A stretch of 5,810 bases of DNA from Gemmatimonadaceae bacterium (GTDB lineage: Bacteria; Gemmatimonadota; Gemmatimonadetes; Gemmatimonadales; Gemmatimonadaceae), in the NCBI GenBank assembly GCA_025451425.1, contig JANWKK010000270.1, positions 1-5,810 on the forward strand. Direction: 5' to 3'. Below are positions 1 through 5,810 of this stretch, piece by piece (the first letter of the stretch is position 1; each line of letters begins with the position of its first letter). A model generated the notes under the pieces. That model saw nothing but the letters and a program-made list of their open reading frames with translations. It was not told the origin of the DNA and searched no databases. The translations under genes were made by a program, and so were the position numbers.

Positions 1-2551
1 GCAGCTTCACCTGCGCCTCGACTTTCTTCATCGCCTCCTCGACGGCGCTGCCCAGGTCGCGGCCGCGCACGCCGTACTTGATGGCCACGTAGCGTTGATT
101 GCCTTCCCGATAGATCTCGGACGCCCCGTCGGCCGACACGACCTTGCACAGCTGCCCCAGCGATACCCGTTCCCCTGACGGCGCGAGCAATCGGATGTTT
201 TCGATCGCCTCCTTCGAGTCGCGGTACTGCGGCAGATAGCGCATCACAAGGTCGTAGCGCTGCTCGCCTTCGAGCACCTGTGTCAGGGCGGCGCCGCCGA
301 CAGCCGTTTGCACCGCATCCTGCACGTCCGCGCTATTGATCTGATACCGCGCGGCGGCGTCCCGGTCGACGGTCACGTTCAGATTCGGCTGACCGAGCAC
401 CCGAAACAGCCCGAGATCCTGAATGCCGTTCACTGTGCGCATGACGTTGACGATCTGGTCGCCTTTTTCTTCCAGCGTCTTCAGATCGTCGCCGTAGATC
501 TTGATGGCAAGCTCGCCTTTGACGCCGCTGACCGCCTCTTCCATGTTGTCCGAAATGGGCTGCGAGAAGTTCCAGATCGCGCCCGGCACCTTCTCCACTT
601 CCCGATCCATCGCCGCGATGAGCTGATCCTTGTCCTGATGAAACACCGGGCGCCACTCCGCCTTCGGTTTCAGATCGACGAAATACTCGGTGTTGAAGAA
701 TCCGGTGGTATCCGTGCCGTCGTCCGGCCGCCCGACCTGGCTCGTCGTCGTGGTGACTTCCGGGAAGGCGGCGAGCATGACGCGCACGCGATTCGCCATC
801 CGCACACCTTCGCTCGGCCCGGTACTCGGCGCGAACGTACCCCGGACCCAAATGGCGCCTTCGTCGAGGTGCGGAAGGAATTCTGATCCGACGGCGCGGC
901 TCAGCATGAAGGCGCCCGCGAGCATCACGACGGCGACGGTCACGGTCGCCCAGCGCCAGCGGATCGCATGGCCCAGGATGCGGCCGTACACGCGAGTCAT
1001 GAATCCCATGAGCGGGTTGTGCCATTCCCGGGTGCCGTGCGGGAAGAGCAGGCTCGCCAGCACGGGCCCGACGAACATCGAGAACAGCAGCGCGCCGAAG
1101 AGCGCAAACGACACCGTCCACGCCATCGGTTTGAACAAGCGGCCCTCGACGGCCTGCAGGGTGAAGATCGGCAGGTACGCCACGATGATGATCGCGATCG
1201 AGTAGAACACCGGCCGCTGCACTTCGTGCGCCGCGATGCTGATCTTCCGGGCGACCGTCTGACCGTCGTCGTCGGCACGCGACAGCATGCGAACGATGTT
1301 CTCGATCATCACGACGGCGCCTTCGACGATCATGCCGAAGTCGAGCGCGCCGAGCGACAGCAGGTTGGCGGGAATGTGGCGGAGGTCCAGACAACTCGAG
1401 GCGAACAGCAGCGAGAACGGGATCGTCAACGTCACGATCAGCGCGCCCCGCGCATTGCCGAGAAAGAAGAAGAGGATGATCGAGACGAGAATGATGCCCT
1501 CGGCGAGGTTGTGCATCACCGTGCCCGTCGTCAGGTGCAGGAGATCGCTGCGGTCGAGGAACGGCACGACGGTCACACCGTGCGGAAGGACGTGGTCGTT
1601 GAGCTCCTTCACTTTGGCGTGAATGGCATCGAGCACGGCATCCGAATCGGCACCCTTCCGCAGGAGCACGATGCCGGCCACGACATCGTCGTTGTCGACG
1701 ATCGTCCCGTCCGAGCGATGGATGGCTCGTCCGAACTGGCCCAGCCGGATTTTGGGGCCTTCGAGGACCGTCGCGACGTCGCCCACTCGAAGCGCGGTGC
1801 CGTTCTTGGTCGTGACAACGGTTCGCTCGATGTCGCCGACGGTTCGCACCTGGCCGACTGCTCGAACGTTGATCTGCTGGAGGCCCTCTTCGATGAAGCT
1901 CCCGCCGCCATTCGCGTTGTTATGGGTCAGTTGGTCTTCCAGCTGCCCGAGGCTCAGCCCGTAGCTAATCAGCTTGTTCGGATCGACCAATACCTGATAC
2001 TCGCGCGTTGGGCCCCCGAAACTGGCGACGTCCACGACGTTGGGCACCGACTTGAACTGCTTTTCAATCGTCCAGTCTTCGATCGATTTCAGCTCCATCA
2101 CGTCGTATCGAGGGTTCGTGCTGTGCAGCGTGAAGAAGTAAATCTGCCCGACCGGGCTGTAGTCGGCGCCCATCTGCGGCTGCACCCCCGCCGGCAAACT
2201 GACCTGCGACAGCCTCTCGAGCACCTTCGCGCGATTCCAGTCGTTGTCCGACGAGTCGTCGAAGATCAGCATCAGGCTGGACAGCCCGAAGAGCGAGGCC
2301 GACCGCAAGTGTTCGAGATGCGGGATGCCGTTCATCACGATTTCGAGCGGGATGGTCACCTGCTGCTCGACCTGCTCGGCCGAGATGCCGGGCCATTGGG
2401 TGATGACCTGCACGTAGTTGTTCGCCACGTCCGGGTACGCTTCGACCGGCAGGCTGCGGAACGAGATGATGCCCCAGATGAACAGGAGGATCGCAATCGC
2501 GAGCACGAACAGACGCTTGTTCAGCGCAAAATCGACCAGCGCGCGGATCAT
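1..2551 (-). CDS. czcA: Heavy-metal efflux RND pump, CzcA/CusA family (3' end missing)
   Basis: Inner-membrane proton/metal antiporter of a tripartite efflux complex. The frame is open from ATG 2551 to the window edge: 850 codons of a family that usually has about 1030-1060, so TM8-12 and the C-terminus lie outside. The start MIRALVDFALNKR is the typical HME-RND N-terminus. Visible parts: TM1 about residues 13-30; first periplasmic porter loop about 31-345; TM2-TM6 about 352-503; TM7 about 534-551; then the second porter loop, beginning with SEFLPHLDEG (556-565). TM4 carries the proton-relay motif LDFGMIVEGAVVMIEN with D404, E410 and E417, matching D402, D408 and E415 of Cupriavidus CzcA; the middle Asp is Glu here. 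By alignment from memory, the CusA Cu(I) methionines (M573, M623, M672) are Arg570, Asn620 and Glu672, so a divalent cation is more likely than Cu/Ag. The gene begins 19 bp after czcB; its ribosome site (AAAGAGA, 2568-2562) is weak. The family is certain; the metal is inference. Confidence 0.95.
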   Translation of the reverse strand, partial: MIRALVDFALNKRLFVLAIAILLFIWGIISFRSLPVEAYPDVANNYVQVITQWPGISAEQVEQQVTIPLEIVMNGIPHLEHLRSASLFGLSSLMLIFDDSSDNDWNRAKVLERLSQVSLPAGVQPQMGADYSPVGQIYFFTLHSTNPRYDVMELKSIEDWTIEKQFKSVPNVVDVASFGGPTREYQVLVDPNKLISYGLSLGQLEDQLTHNNANGGGSFIEEGLQQINVRAVGQVRTVGDIERTVVTTKNGTALRVGDVATVLEGPKIRLGQFGRAIHRSDGTIVDNDDVVAGIVLLRKGADSDAVLDAIHAKVKELNDHVLPHGVTVVPFLDRSDLLHLTTGTVMHNLAEGIILVSIILFFFLGNARGALIVTLTIPFSLLFASSCLDLRHIPANLLSLGALDFGMIVEGAVVMIENIVRMLSRADDDGQTVARKISIAAHEVQRPVFYSIAIIIVAYLPIFTLQAVEGRLFKPMAWTVSFALFGALLFSMFVGPVLASLLFPHGTREWHNPLMGFMTRVYGRILGHAIRWRWATVTVAVVMLAGAFMLSRAVGSEFLPHLDEGAIWVRGTFAPSTGPSEGVRMANRVRVMLAAFPEVTTTTSQVGRPDDGTDTTGFFNTEYFVDLKPKAEWRPVFHQDKDQLIAAMDREVEKVPGAIWNFSQPISDNMEEAVSGVKGELAIKIYGDDLKTLEEKGDQIVNVMRTVNGIQDLGLFRVLGQPNLNVTVDRDAAARYQINSADVQDAVQTAVGGAALTQVLEGEQRYDLVMRYLPQYRDSKEAIENIRLLAPSGERVSLGQLCKVVSADGASEIYREGNQRYVAIKYGVRGRDLGSAVEEAMKKVEAQVKL

Positions 2552-2570
2552 GGGGTTACCGTCTCTTTGA

Positions 2571-3701
2571 TCACTGCTCGACCGTGTTCTGGAACACGAG
2601 GGCGTTCGACACCACGCGCTGACCCGGCCGCAGGCCAGACTTCAATGCCTGCATGTTGCCCGGCAGCGTCGGACCGCTGACGACTTCGACGAGCTTGAAG
2701 TCGCCTCCGTCCACCGGCGTATACACCCACTCGCGATCGTGCAGGTGCAGGATCGCGGTCGCCGGCACCACCGTGGCTTCGCCCATCGTCTGGCCGCGGA
2801 CGGTGGCCGTGACGAACATGCCAATGCGCATGAATCCCGGATTGCGAACCTCGATGCGCACCTTGGCGGTACGCAGCGTCGGATCGAGCGCCGCGCCGAT
2901 GTTGCTGATGCGACCGGTGACCGCCTTATCAGGATAGGCGTTCAGCCGCACTTCGGCGCGGTCTCCGAGGTGGAGCGCCGGCAGCTCGTTCTCGTACACG
3001 TCGCACATGATCCAGACTGAGGACAGGTCCGAAATCGTGAACAGATTCGGTGAGTTGTCGAGCGTCTTCACACCGCCTGCGGTTGCGACGTTCTGTTCCG
3101 TGATCACACCACTGACGGGCGCGACGACATCCACGATGCCCGTCGGCGGGCGCGCGGCGTCCAGCCCGAGGACGCGCAGATGTTCGCGCGCGGTGTCGAC
3201 GTCGACGACCGCCTTCGCTTCTGCATCCTGGGCGACCTCGAGGTCCTTCCTGGCGACCGCTCCCCGATCGTAGAGGGTCTGGGAGCGCGTCAGCTGCGTT
3301 CGCGACAACATCTCGTCGGCGACCGCCTTGCGGTAATCGGAGAATGCAGCTGCGGCATCCGCGCTCTGGACGCGCACGAGCACCTGCCCCTTGTGCACCT
3401 GATCGCCGAGCCGGGCCCGGATGTCGACGACCCGCCCGGACGCCATCGAGACGACCGGCACGCTGCGCGACACGTCGGGCGCGACGACGCCCGTCACGTG
3501 CATCTCGGAGACCGCATCGCGGCGCGTCGCGGTCGCCAACGGAAAAGCCTCCGGATGCGCGACACGGATCTCGCCGTTGTCCGACTCCCGCTCGATCCGG
3601 GCGGGAGGGGGCGCGGCGTCCGCCGCTGCCGCGGCCGGGTGGGTGCAGCCCGCCACACTGAGGCCCGCTCCGAGGGCCACGGCGATCATGTATCTGCGCA
3701 T
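2571..3701 (-). CDS. czcB: Periplasmic adaptor (membrane fusion protein) of metal efflux pump, CzcB-like lipoprotein
   Basis: This adaptor bridges the RND pump and the outer-membrane channel. The product is 376 aa, normal for the family. The N-terminus is a lipoprotein signal: two Arg, a hydrophobic stretch, then lipobox VAGC with the lipidated Cys at residue 19. A disordered Ala/Pro-rich linker follows. The first half of the barrel-sandwich (lipoyl-like) domain is about residues 80-113 (SGRVVDIRARLGDQVHKG). A coiled-coil hairpin spans about 114-180. The second lipoyl half is about 188-226 (VVAPVSGVITEQ), and the beta-barrel about 227-305 (VWIMCDVYENEL, then the SNIGAALDPTLRTAKVRIEV stretch). 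A membrane-proximal domain runs to the end. I see no His-rich N-terminal metal-binding domain; HLHD at 319-322 is the only His cluster. The start is ambiguous: ATG 3701 overlaps the czcC stop as TGATG, while GTG 3704 gives a 4-bp GTGA overlap and one extra residue. Both share the strong ribosome site at 3716-3708, and both imply translational coupling with czcC. Confidence 0.93.
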   Translation of the reverse strand: MRRYMIAVALGAGLSVAGCTHPAAAAADAAPPPARIERESDNGEIRVAHPEAFPLATATRRDAVSEMHVTGVVAPDVSRSVPVVSMASGRVVDIRARLGDQVHKGQVLVRVQSADAAAAFSDYRKAVADEMLSRTQLTRSQTLYDRGAVARKDLEVAQDAEAKAVVDVDTAREHLRVLGLDAARPPTGIVDVVAPVSGVITEQNVATAGGVKTLDNSPNLFTISDLSSVWIMCDVYENELPALHLGDRAEVRLNAYPDKAVTGRISNIGAALDPTLRTAKVRIEVRNPGFMRIGMFVTATVRGQTMGEATVVPATAILHLHDREWVYTPVDGGDFKLVEVVSGPTLPGNMQALKSGLRPGQRVVSNALVFQNTVEQ

Positions 3702-4978
3702 CACGGCATCACCTCCCGTCCAACCGCACGATCGAGCTGACTGACCGCTAACAGGTGCGCCCCGACGAGATTGGCGTAGTTCAACTGAATCGTCCGGTAC
3801 TCCTGCTCGGCCTGGAGAAAGTCCAACAACGACGCGCCGCCGTTCTGATACGAAAAGGTCACGGTGTCCCGCACCCGCGCGGCCTCCGCCAGGTACAAGG
3901 CCTTATAACGACGCACCAGAGCAGCGGTGCTCATGGCCGTGGCATACGCGGAGTCGACGTCGCTCATCACCTCCGCGCGCACCGCGTCAGCGAGCCTGGT
4001 GGCGCGCGCGATCTCGAGCTCGGTGCGGGTTTTCTCGCCCTGGTTGCGGTCGAAGATCCGCACGGGCACGCTCACGCCGACGCCGACGTAGTGCGCCAGC
4101 GACGGCGCATAACTCTCCGGAGACTGGGGGAAGCCCGCGTCGACGCTGATCGTCGGATCGGCCGATCCGTTCGCAACAGCCAGCCGGTGATCGACGCGCG
4201 CTTTGTCGACGGCCTGCATGGCGGCCAGCAGATCGGGACGATCGGCGAGCGCCGCCTGCCGCAGCTTCTCGACGGGCTGCACGACGTCAGCGGCGTCGAA
4301 CGGTCCGGCGACGTCGAACCGATCGGCCGGTGTCGGGTCGTTCAGGAGCGCGAGCAGCTGGATCTTGGACGTCGTGAGACCGACGGTTGCGCTCTCTACG
4401 TCCGCCTCCAGTTGCTCACGCTGCAGCTCCAATCGGTCGAAGTCCACTTGGGCGATATCGCCCGTCTGAAGGCGATCACGGCTGACGGAGAGCAGGCGGT
4501 CGAACGTGGCGAGCGTGTCGGTCGTCAGCGCGAGCACCGCTTTGGCCTGCAGCGTCTGCACGAAGTCGTTGCGCAGCGTAAAGAGCAGCGTCCGCTCGAG
4601 ATCAGCTTGGGTCGAAGCGGCGACCGTCGTGGCGCGCTGCGCGCTCTCGAGCCGCAGCTCTCGCTTGCCCTGGCGCTCGCGCAAGTAACTCACCGAGGCG
4701 ACGGTGACGAGATTGGCCAACGGACCCTGCCGAGCGGTGTCCAACGGATCAATCTGATCGTTGGTGACCGACAGCTGGGGGTTAGGTCGCAGGGACGCGG
4801 TGATCTCCGCAGCCTTCGACTGCGCAATGCCAATCTGGCCCGCAAGCAGCGTCGGGTTGGCCGCCGCAAGCCTTGCGCGGACCTCCGGCCATGTGAGCGG
4901 CGTCTGCGCGTGGGCATCGCCAACCGCACACAGTGCGGCCAGGACGCCTGTGGCAACGCGCCAGCGAAGGCGGTACAT
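3701..4978 (-). CDS. czcC: Outer-membrane channel of metal efflux pump, TolC/CzcC family
   Basis: The TolC-like trimeric channel that carries the exported cation across the periplasm and outer membrane. The product is 425 aa, as usual for CzcC. I chose ATG 4978 over the upstream GTG at 5014 because GAGGAG (4990-4985) lies 6 bp before it and because a clean Sec signal peptide then begins at residue 1 (MYRLRWRVATG, hydrophobic core, AHA cleavage before Gln25). Two OEP repeats are visible. In the first, long helices with RDRLQTGDIAQVDFDRLELQ (168-187) match the CzcC helix signature. The second begins near RPDL (247-250), has the strand VPVRIFDRNQGE (304-315), a hallmark of metal-type channels, and ends with SYQNGGASLLDFLQAEQEYR (376-395). 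Its stop overlaps the czcB start. It is separated by 108 bp from the FG-GAP gene upstream and probably shares its transcript. Nothing looks damaged. Confidence 0.94.
   Translation of the reverse strand: MYRLRWRVATGVLAALCAVGDAHAQTPLTWPEVRARLAAANPTLLAGQIGIAQSKAAEITASLRPNPQLSVTNDQIDPLDTARQGPLANLVTVASVSYLRERQGKRELRLESAQRATTVAASTQADLERTLLFTLRNDFVQTLQAKAVLALTTDTLATFDRLLSVSRDRLQTGDIAQVDFDRLELQREQLEADVESATVGLTTSKIQLLALLNDPTPADRFDVAGPFDAADVVQPVEKLRQAALADRPDLLAAMQAVDKARVDHRLAVANGSADPTISVDAGFPQSPESYAPSLAHYVGVGVSVPVRIFDRNQGEKTRTELEIARATRLADAVRAEVMSDVDSAYATAMSTAALVRRYKALYLAEAARVRDTVTFSYQNGGASLLDFLQAEQEYRTIQLNYANLVGAHLLAVSQLDRAVGREVMP
3708..3716 (-). promoter_or_regulatory. Strong ribosome binding site for czcB inside the czcC 3' end
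   Basis: The minus strand reads GGAGGTGAT, nine bases complementary to the usual 16S anti-Shine-Dalgarno tail. It lies inside the last codons of czcC and serves either czcB start. Counted from the end of GGAGG, GTG 3704 is 7 bp away and ATG 3701 is 10 bp away. A site this strong next to overlapping stop and start codons suggests both re-initiation and fresh initiation on czcB. Confidence 0.75.
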
Positions 4979-4984
4979 CGTGAA

Positions 4985-4990
4985 CTCCTC
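4985..4990 (-). promoter_or_regulatory. Ribosome binding site that fixes the czcC start
   Basis: The minus strand reads GAGGAG, 6 bp before ATG 4978. This, together with the signal peptide beginning at that ATG, decides against the upstream GTG at 5014 that is in the same frame. Confidence 0.75.
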
Positions 4991-5032
4991 TGGAGCCGGT
5001 CTCAGGTGAAGCACGACACGCCCGGGCCGTCA

Positions 5033-5048
5033 CTGCCGATCACGGCAG
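5033..5048 (-). other. Small perfect hairpin between the FG-GAP gene and czcC
   Basis: On the minus strand CTGCCG, loop TGAT, then CGGCAG form a 6-bp perfect stem with a 4-base loop. A 10-bp palindrome (TGGGCGCCCA, 5051-5060) lies just upstream of it in the transcript. No T-run follows, so it is not a standard intrinsic terminator. It could be an RNA-stability or processing element between the first gene and the pump genes, or chance in GC-rich DNA. Confidence 0.3.
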
Positions 5049-5086
5049 CGTGGGCGCCCAGGATGTGTGCGCGAAATATCAGGAAA

Positions 5087-5695
5087 TCAGGAGCGAGCGG
5101 AGCGCGCGGGCGGAGCGCGTGGCCGCGATGCGGACGACGACAACGTGGAGAGGGCGGACGCGCACGCCGATTCGACCGTCAGAGCGGGTTCTGGCAGCGG
5201 GTCCATGACCCGGCGGACGGGGGTGGCAGACGGCGTCGCGCAAATGGCCTCGAGCGAGCCGCTGCTCCCGGAATCGGTAACCGGAGTCCCTGCCAGGCGG
5301 TGCGACGCCGGGCGGTCGGAACGCGTAAAGACACCGTGCCCATCGTTCAGCCAGAATTCGGCACCGGTGGCGGTCGTGGTAATGAGGTCGACGTCGCCGT
5401 CACCATCGACGTCCAGCGCACTGAGCGCCACGAACCCTGGTCCCACGTCCAATGGCGCTTCCGTGGCGCCCGCCGCACTGAGCAACAGCCCCACGGTATC
5501 CGTCGCGCCGTGGCGCTGAATCACCACATCGTCGGGACGACCGTCACCGTCGAGATCGCCCCATGTTGCGACCGGCGCAGGTGACGCCGTGGCGTCGTGG
5601 ATGACTGCCGCGTGCCGTTGGCCCAAGCCGAGTAAAGCAAGGGTCAACAGACCTGCGCAGACTGCGGAACAGCGCGAGGAAAAGCGGTTAGTCAC
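5087..5695 (-). CDS. Small exported FG-GAP/VCBS-repeat protein, first gene of the czc operon
   Basis: No named family member recognised. With GTG 5695 as start the product is 202 aa. It opens with a Sec-type signal peptide: basic start MTNRFSSR, hydrophobic core AGLLTLALLGLG, cleavage near RHA (27-29). The frame stays open upstream to GTG 5767, but that start would bury the signal peptide 24 residues in and overlaps the likely promoter. Neither start has a clear ribosome site, so the start is uncertain. Two FG-GAP/VCBS repeats follow. One has the loop D47-L-D49-G-D51-G-R-P-D55. The other has D95-V-D97-G-D99-G-D101-V-D103, then EFWLNDGHGVFTRSD (113-127). Such Asp/Gly loops bind Ca2+ in integrin-like beta-propeller blades; two are too few for a full propeller. 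The last 75 or so residues are low-complexity (Ser/Ala/Pro, two Cys, an Arg-rich end from GAGCG-rich DNA). It lies upstream of czcC in the same direction, where CzcI sits in czcICBA operons, but resembles FG-GAP proteins, not CzcI. A metal-responsive accessory role is inference. Confidence 0.75.
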   Translation of the reverse strand: MTNRFSSRCSAVCAGLLTLALLGLGQRHAAVIHDATASPAPVATWGDLDGDGRPDDVVIQRHGATDTVGLLLSAAGATEAPLDVGPGFVALSALDVDGDGDVDLITTTATGAEFWLNDGHGVFTRSDRPASHRLAGTPVTDSGSSGSLEAICATPSATPVRRVMDPLPEPALTVESACASALSTLSSSASRPRAPPARSARS

Positions 5696-5701
5696 GCAAG
5701 G

Positions 5702-5712
5702 CTCGAATCGAG
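5702..5712. promoter_or_regulatory. Short inverted repeat just before the FG-GAP start codon
   Basis: CTCGA-A-TCGAG is a perfect 5-bp inverted repeat around one base. It ends 6 bp upstream of the GTG 5695 start, where a ribosome site would be expected and none is seen. It might be half of an operator or a weak RNA fold. It is short enough to occur by chance. Confidence 0.2.
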
Positions 5713-5721
5713 TGGTCCGAT

Positions 5722-5731
5722 GAGACGTCTC
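5722..5731. promoter_or_regulatory. 10-bp palindrome at the predicted transcription start
   Basis: GAGACGTCTC is a perfect 10-bp palindrome. It covers the position (about 5729) where transcription would begin from the candidate promoter, which is where a repressor could block it. The pattern is visible; the operator role is inference. Confidence 0.25.
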
Positions 5732-5735
5732 CCGT

Positions 5736-5764
5736 ATGGTAATCGTCCGCGCGGCTTTCGCCAA
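5736..5764 (-). promoter_or_regulatory. Candidate sigma70-type promoter of the efflux operon
   Basis: On the minus strand TTGGCG (5764-5759, 4 of 6 matching TTGACA) is followed by exactly 17 bp and then TACCAT (5741-5736, 4 of 6 matching TATAAT). Transcription would start near 5729, leaving about 34 bases before GTG 5695. Both boxes are weak on their own, as expected for an activator-dependent promoter. The position directly downstream of the tandem repeats adds weight. No other comparable pair was seen in the leader, but I scanned by eye only. Confidence 0.4.
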
Positions 5765-5770
5765 CACTAT

Positions 5771-5809
5771 GAAATCTTGATGCGAAATCTTGATGCGGAA
5801 TTCTGATGC
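5771..5809. repeat. Three tandem 13-bp direct repeats upstream of the operon promoter
   Basis: On the plus strand GAAATCTTGATGC occurs twice without change (5771-5783 and 5784-5796). A third copy, GGAATTCTGATGC (5797-5809), matches at 10 of 13 positions. The array reaches the window edge and may continue. It is AT-richer than its surroundings, is not in a coding frame I recognise, and ends 6 bp from the candidate -35 box. This is where an activator would bind, for example a response regulator or MerR-type protein, though the 13-bp period matches no family I can name with confidence. Confidence 0.7.
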
Positions 5810-5810
5810 C

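Noticed and set aside
333..1394. A 353-codon minus-strand frame inside czcA
   Set aside because: It overlaps czcA in another frame and has an Arg-rich, low-complexity product, whereas the czcA frame is unbroken with family motifs throughout.
1..2551. CzcA as a truncated pseudogene because the frame has no stop
   Set aside because: The frame simply runs off the window edge; no frameshift or internal stop was found in the 850 codons read.
968..2680. A 570-codon plus-strand open frame opposite czcA and the end of czcB
   Set aside because: Its product is rich in Arg, Asp, His and Glu with no recognisable domain, and it lies wholly antisense to well-conserved CzcA/CzcB sequence. Long antisense frames are expected in GC-rich DNA with strong third-position bias.
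4979..5014. A 12-residue N-terminal extension of CzcC from GTG 5014
   Set aside because: It would put charged residues before the signal peptide and lacks a ribosome site, whereas ATG 4978 has GAGGAG at 6 bp.
3755..5584. A 609-codon plus-strand open frame opposite czcC and the FG-GAP gene
   Set aside because: It is antisense to a clear CzcC gene, runs through the intergenic spacer, and has an Arg/Gly/His-rich product with no signal peptide, domain or ribosome site.
5696..5767. A 24-residue N-terminal extension of the FG-GAP protein from GTG 5767
   Set aside because: It would begin upstream of the candidate promoter and bury the signal peptide; the shorter start fits export better, though neither has a clear ribosome site.
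5771..5809. The tandem repeats as a CRISPR array or an origin iteron set
   Set aside because: The copies are only 13 bp, directly adjacent with no spacers, and no cas, replication or plasmid gene is present; a promoter-associated site fits better.

Overview
The window is GC-rich bacterial DNA. All the genes I can support are on the minus strand and are read from the right edge towards the left. Together they look like one operon for a tripartite heavy-metal efflux pump of the CzcCBA (HME-RND) type, preceded by a small secreted FG-GAP/VCBS-repeat protein. The signal peptides, the lipoprotein adaptor and the outer-membrane channel indicate a Gram-negative (diderm) host. The GC-rich composition, the lipid-anchored adaptor and an FG-GAP protein inside a metal operon would fit Acidobacteriota, Gemmatimonadota or a relative. 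That placement is an impression from sequence style, not a computed result.

Layout in transcription order (right to left): (i) 5696-5810 is a non-coding leader. It holds three tandem 13-bp repeats, then a candidate sigma70-type promoter, then two short palindromes. (ii) 5087-5695 encodes a roughly 202-aa exported protein with two Asp/Gly-rich calcium-binding-type FG-GAP loops. (iii) 4979-5086 is a 108-bp spacer with a small hairpin and a good ribosome binding site. (iv) 3701-4978 is czcC (outer-membrane channel). (v) 2571-3701 is czcB (periplasmic adaptor, a predicted lipoprotein), overlapping czcC at its start. (vi) 1-2551 is czcA (inner-membrane RND pump), starting 19 bp after czcB and running off the left edge after 850 codons.

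How the genes would work together: CzcA would use the proton gradient to move a metal cation from the periplasm or inner membrane through CzcB into the CzcC channel and out of the cell. CzcA has the acidic TM4 motif of metal RND pumps. It appears to lack the three methionines that bind Cu(I) in CusA, which points to a divalent cation such as Zn, Co, Cd or Ni. The FG-GAP protein sits where czcICBA operons carry the small periplasmic protein CzcI but does not look like CzcI. It is the least explained gene here.

There are no RNA genes, mobile elements or CRISPR arrays that I can see. The long plus-strand open frames opposite czcA/czcB and czcC are antisense shadows typical of GC-rich DNA.
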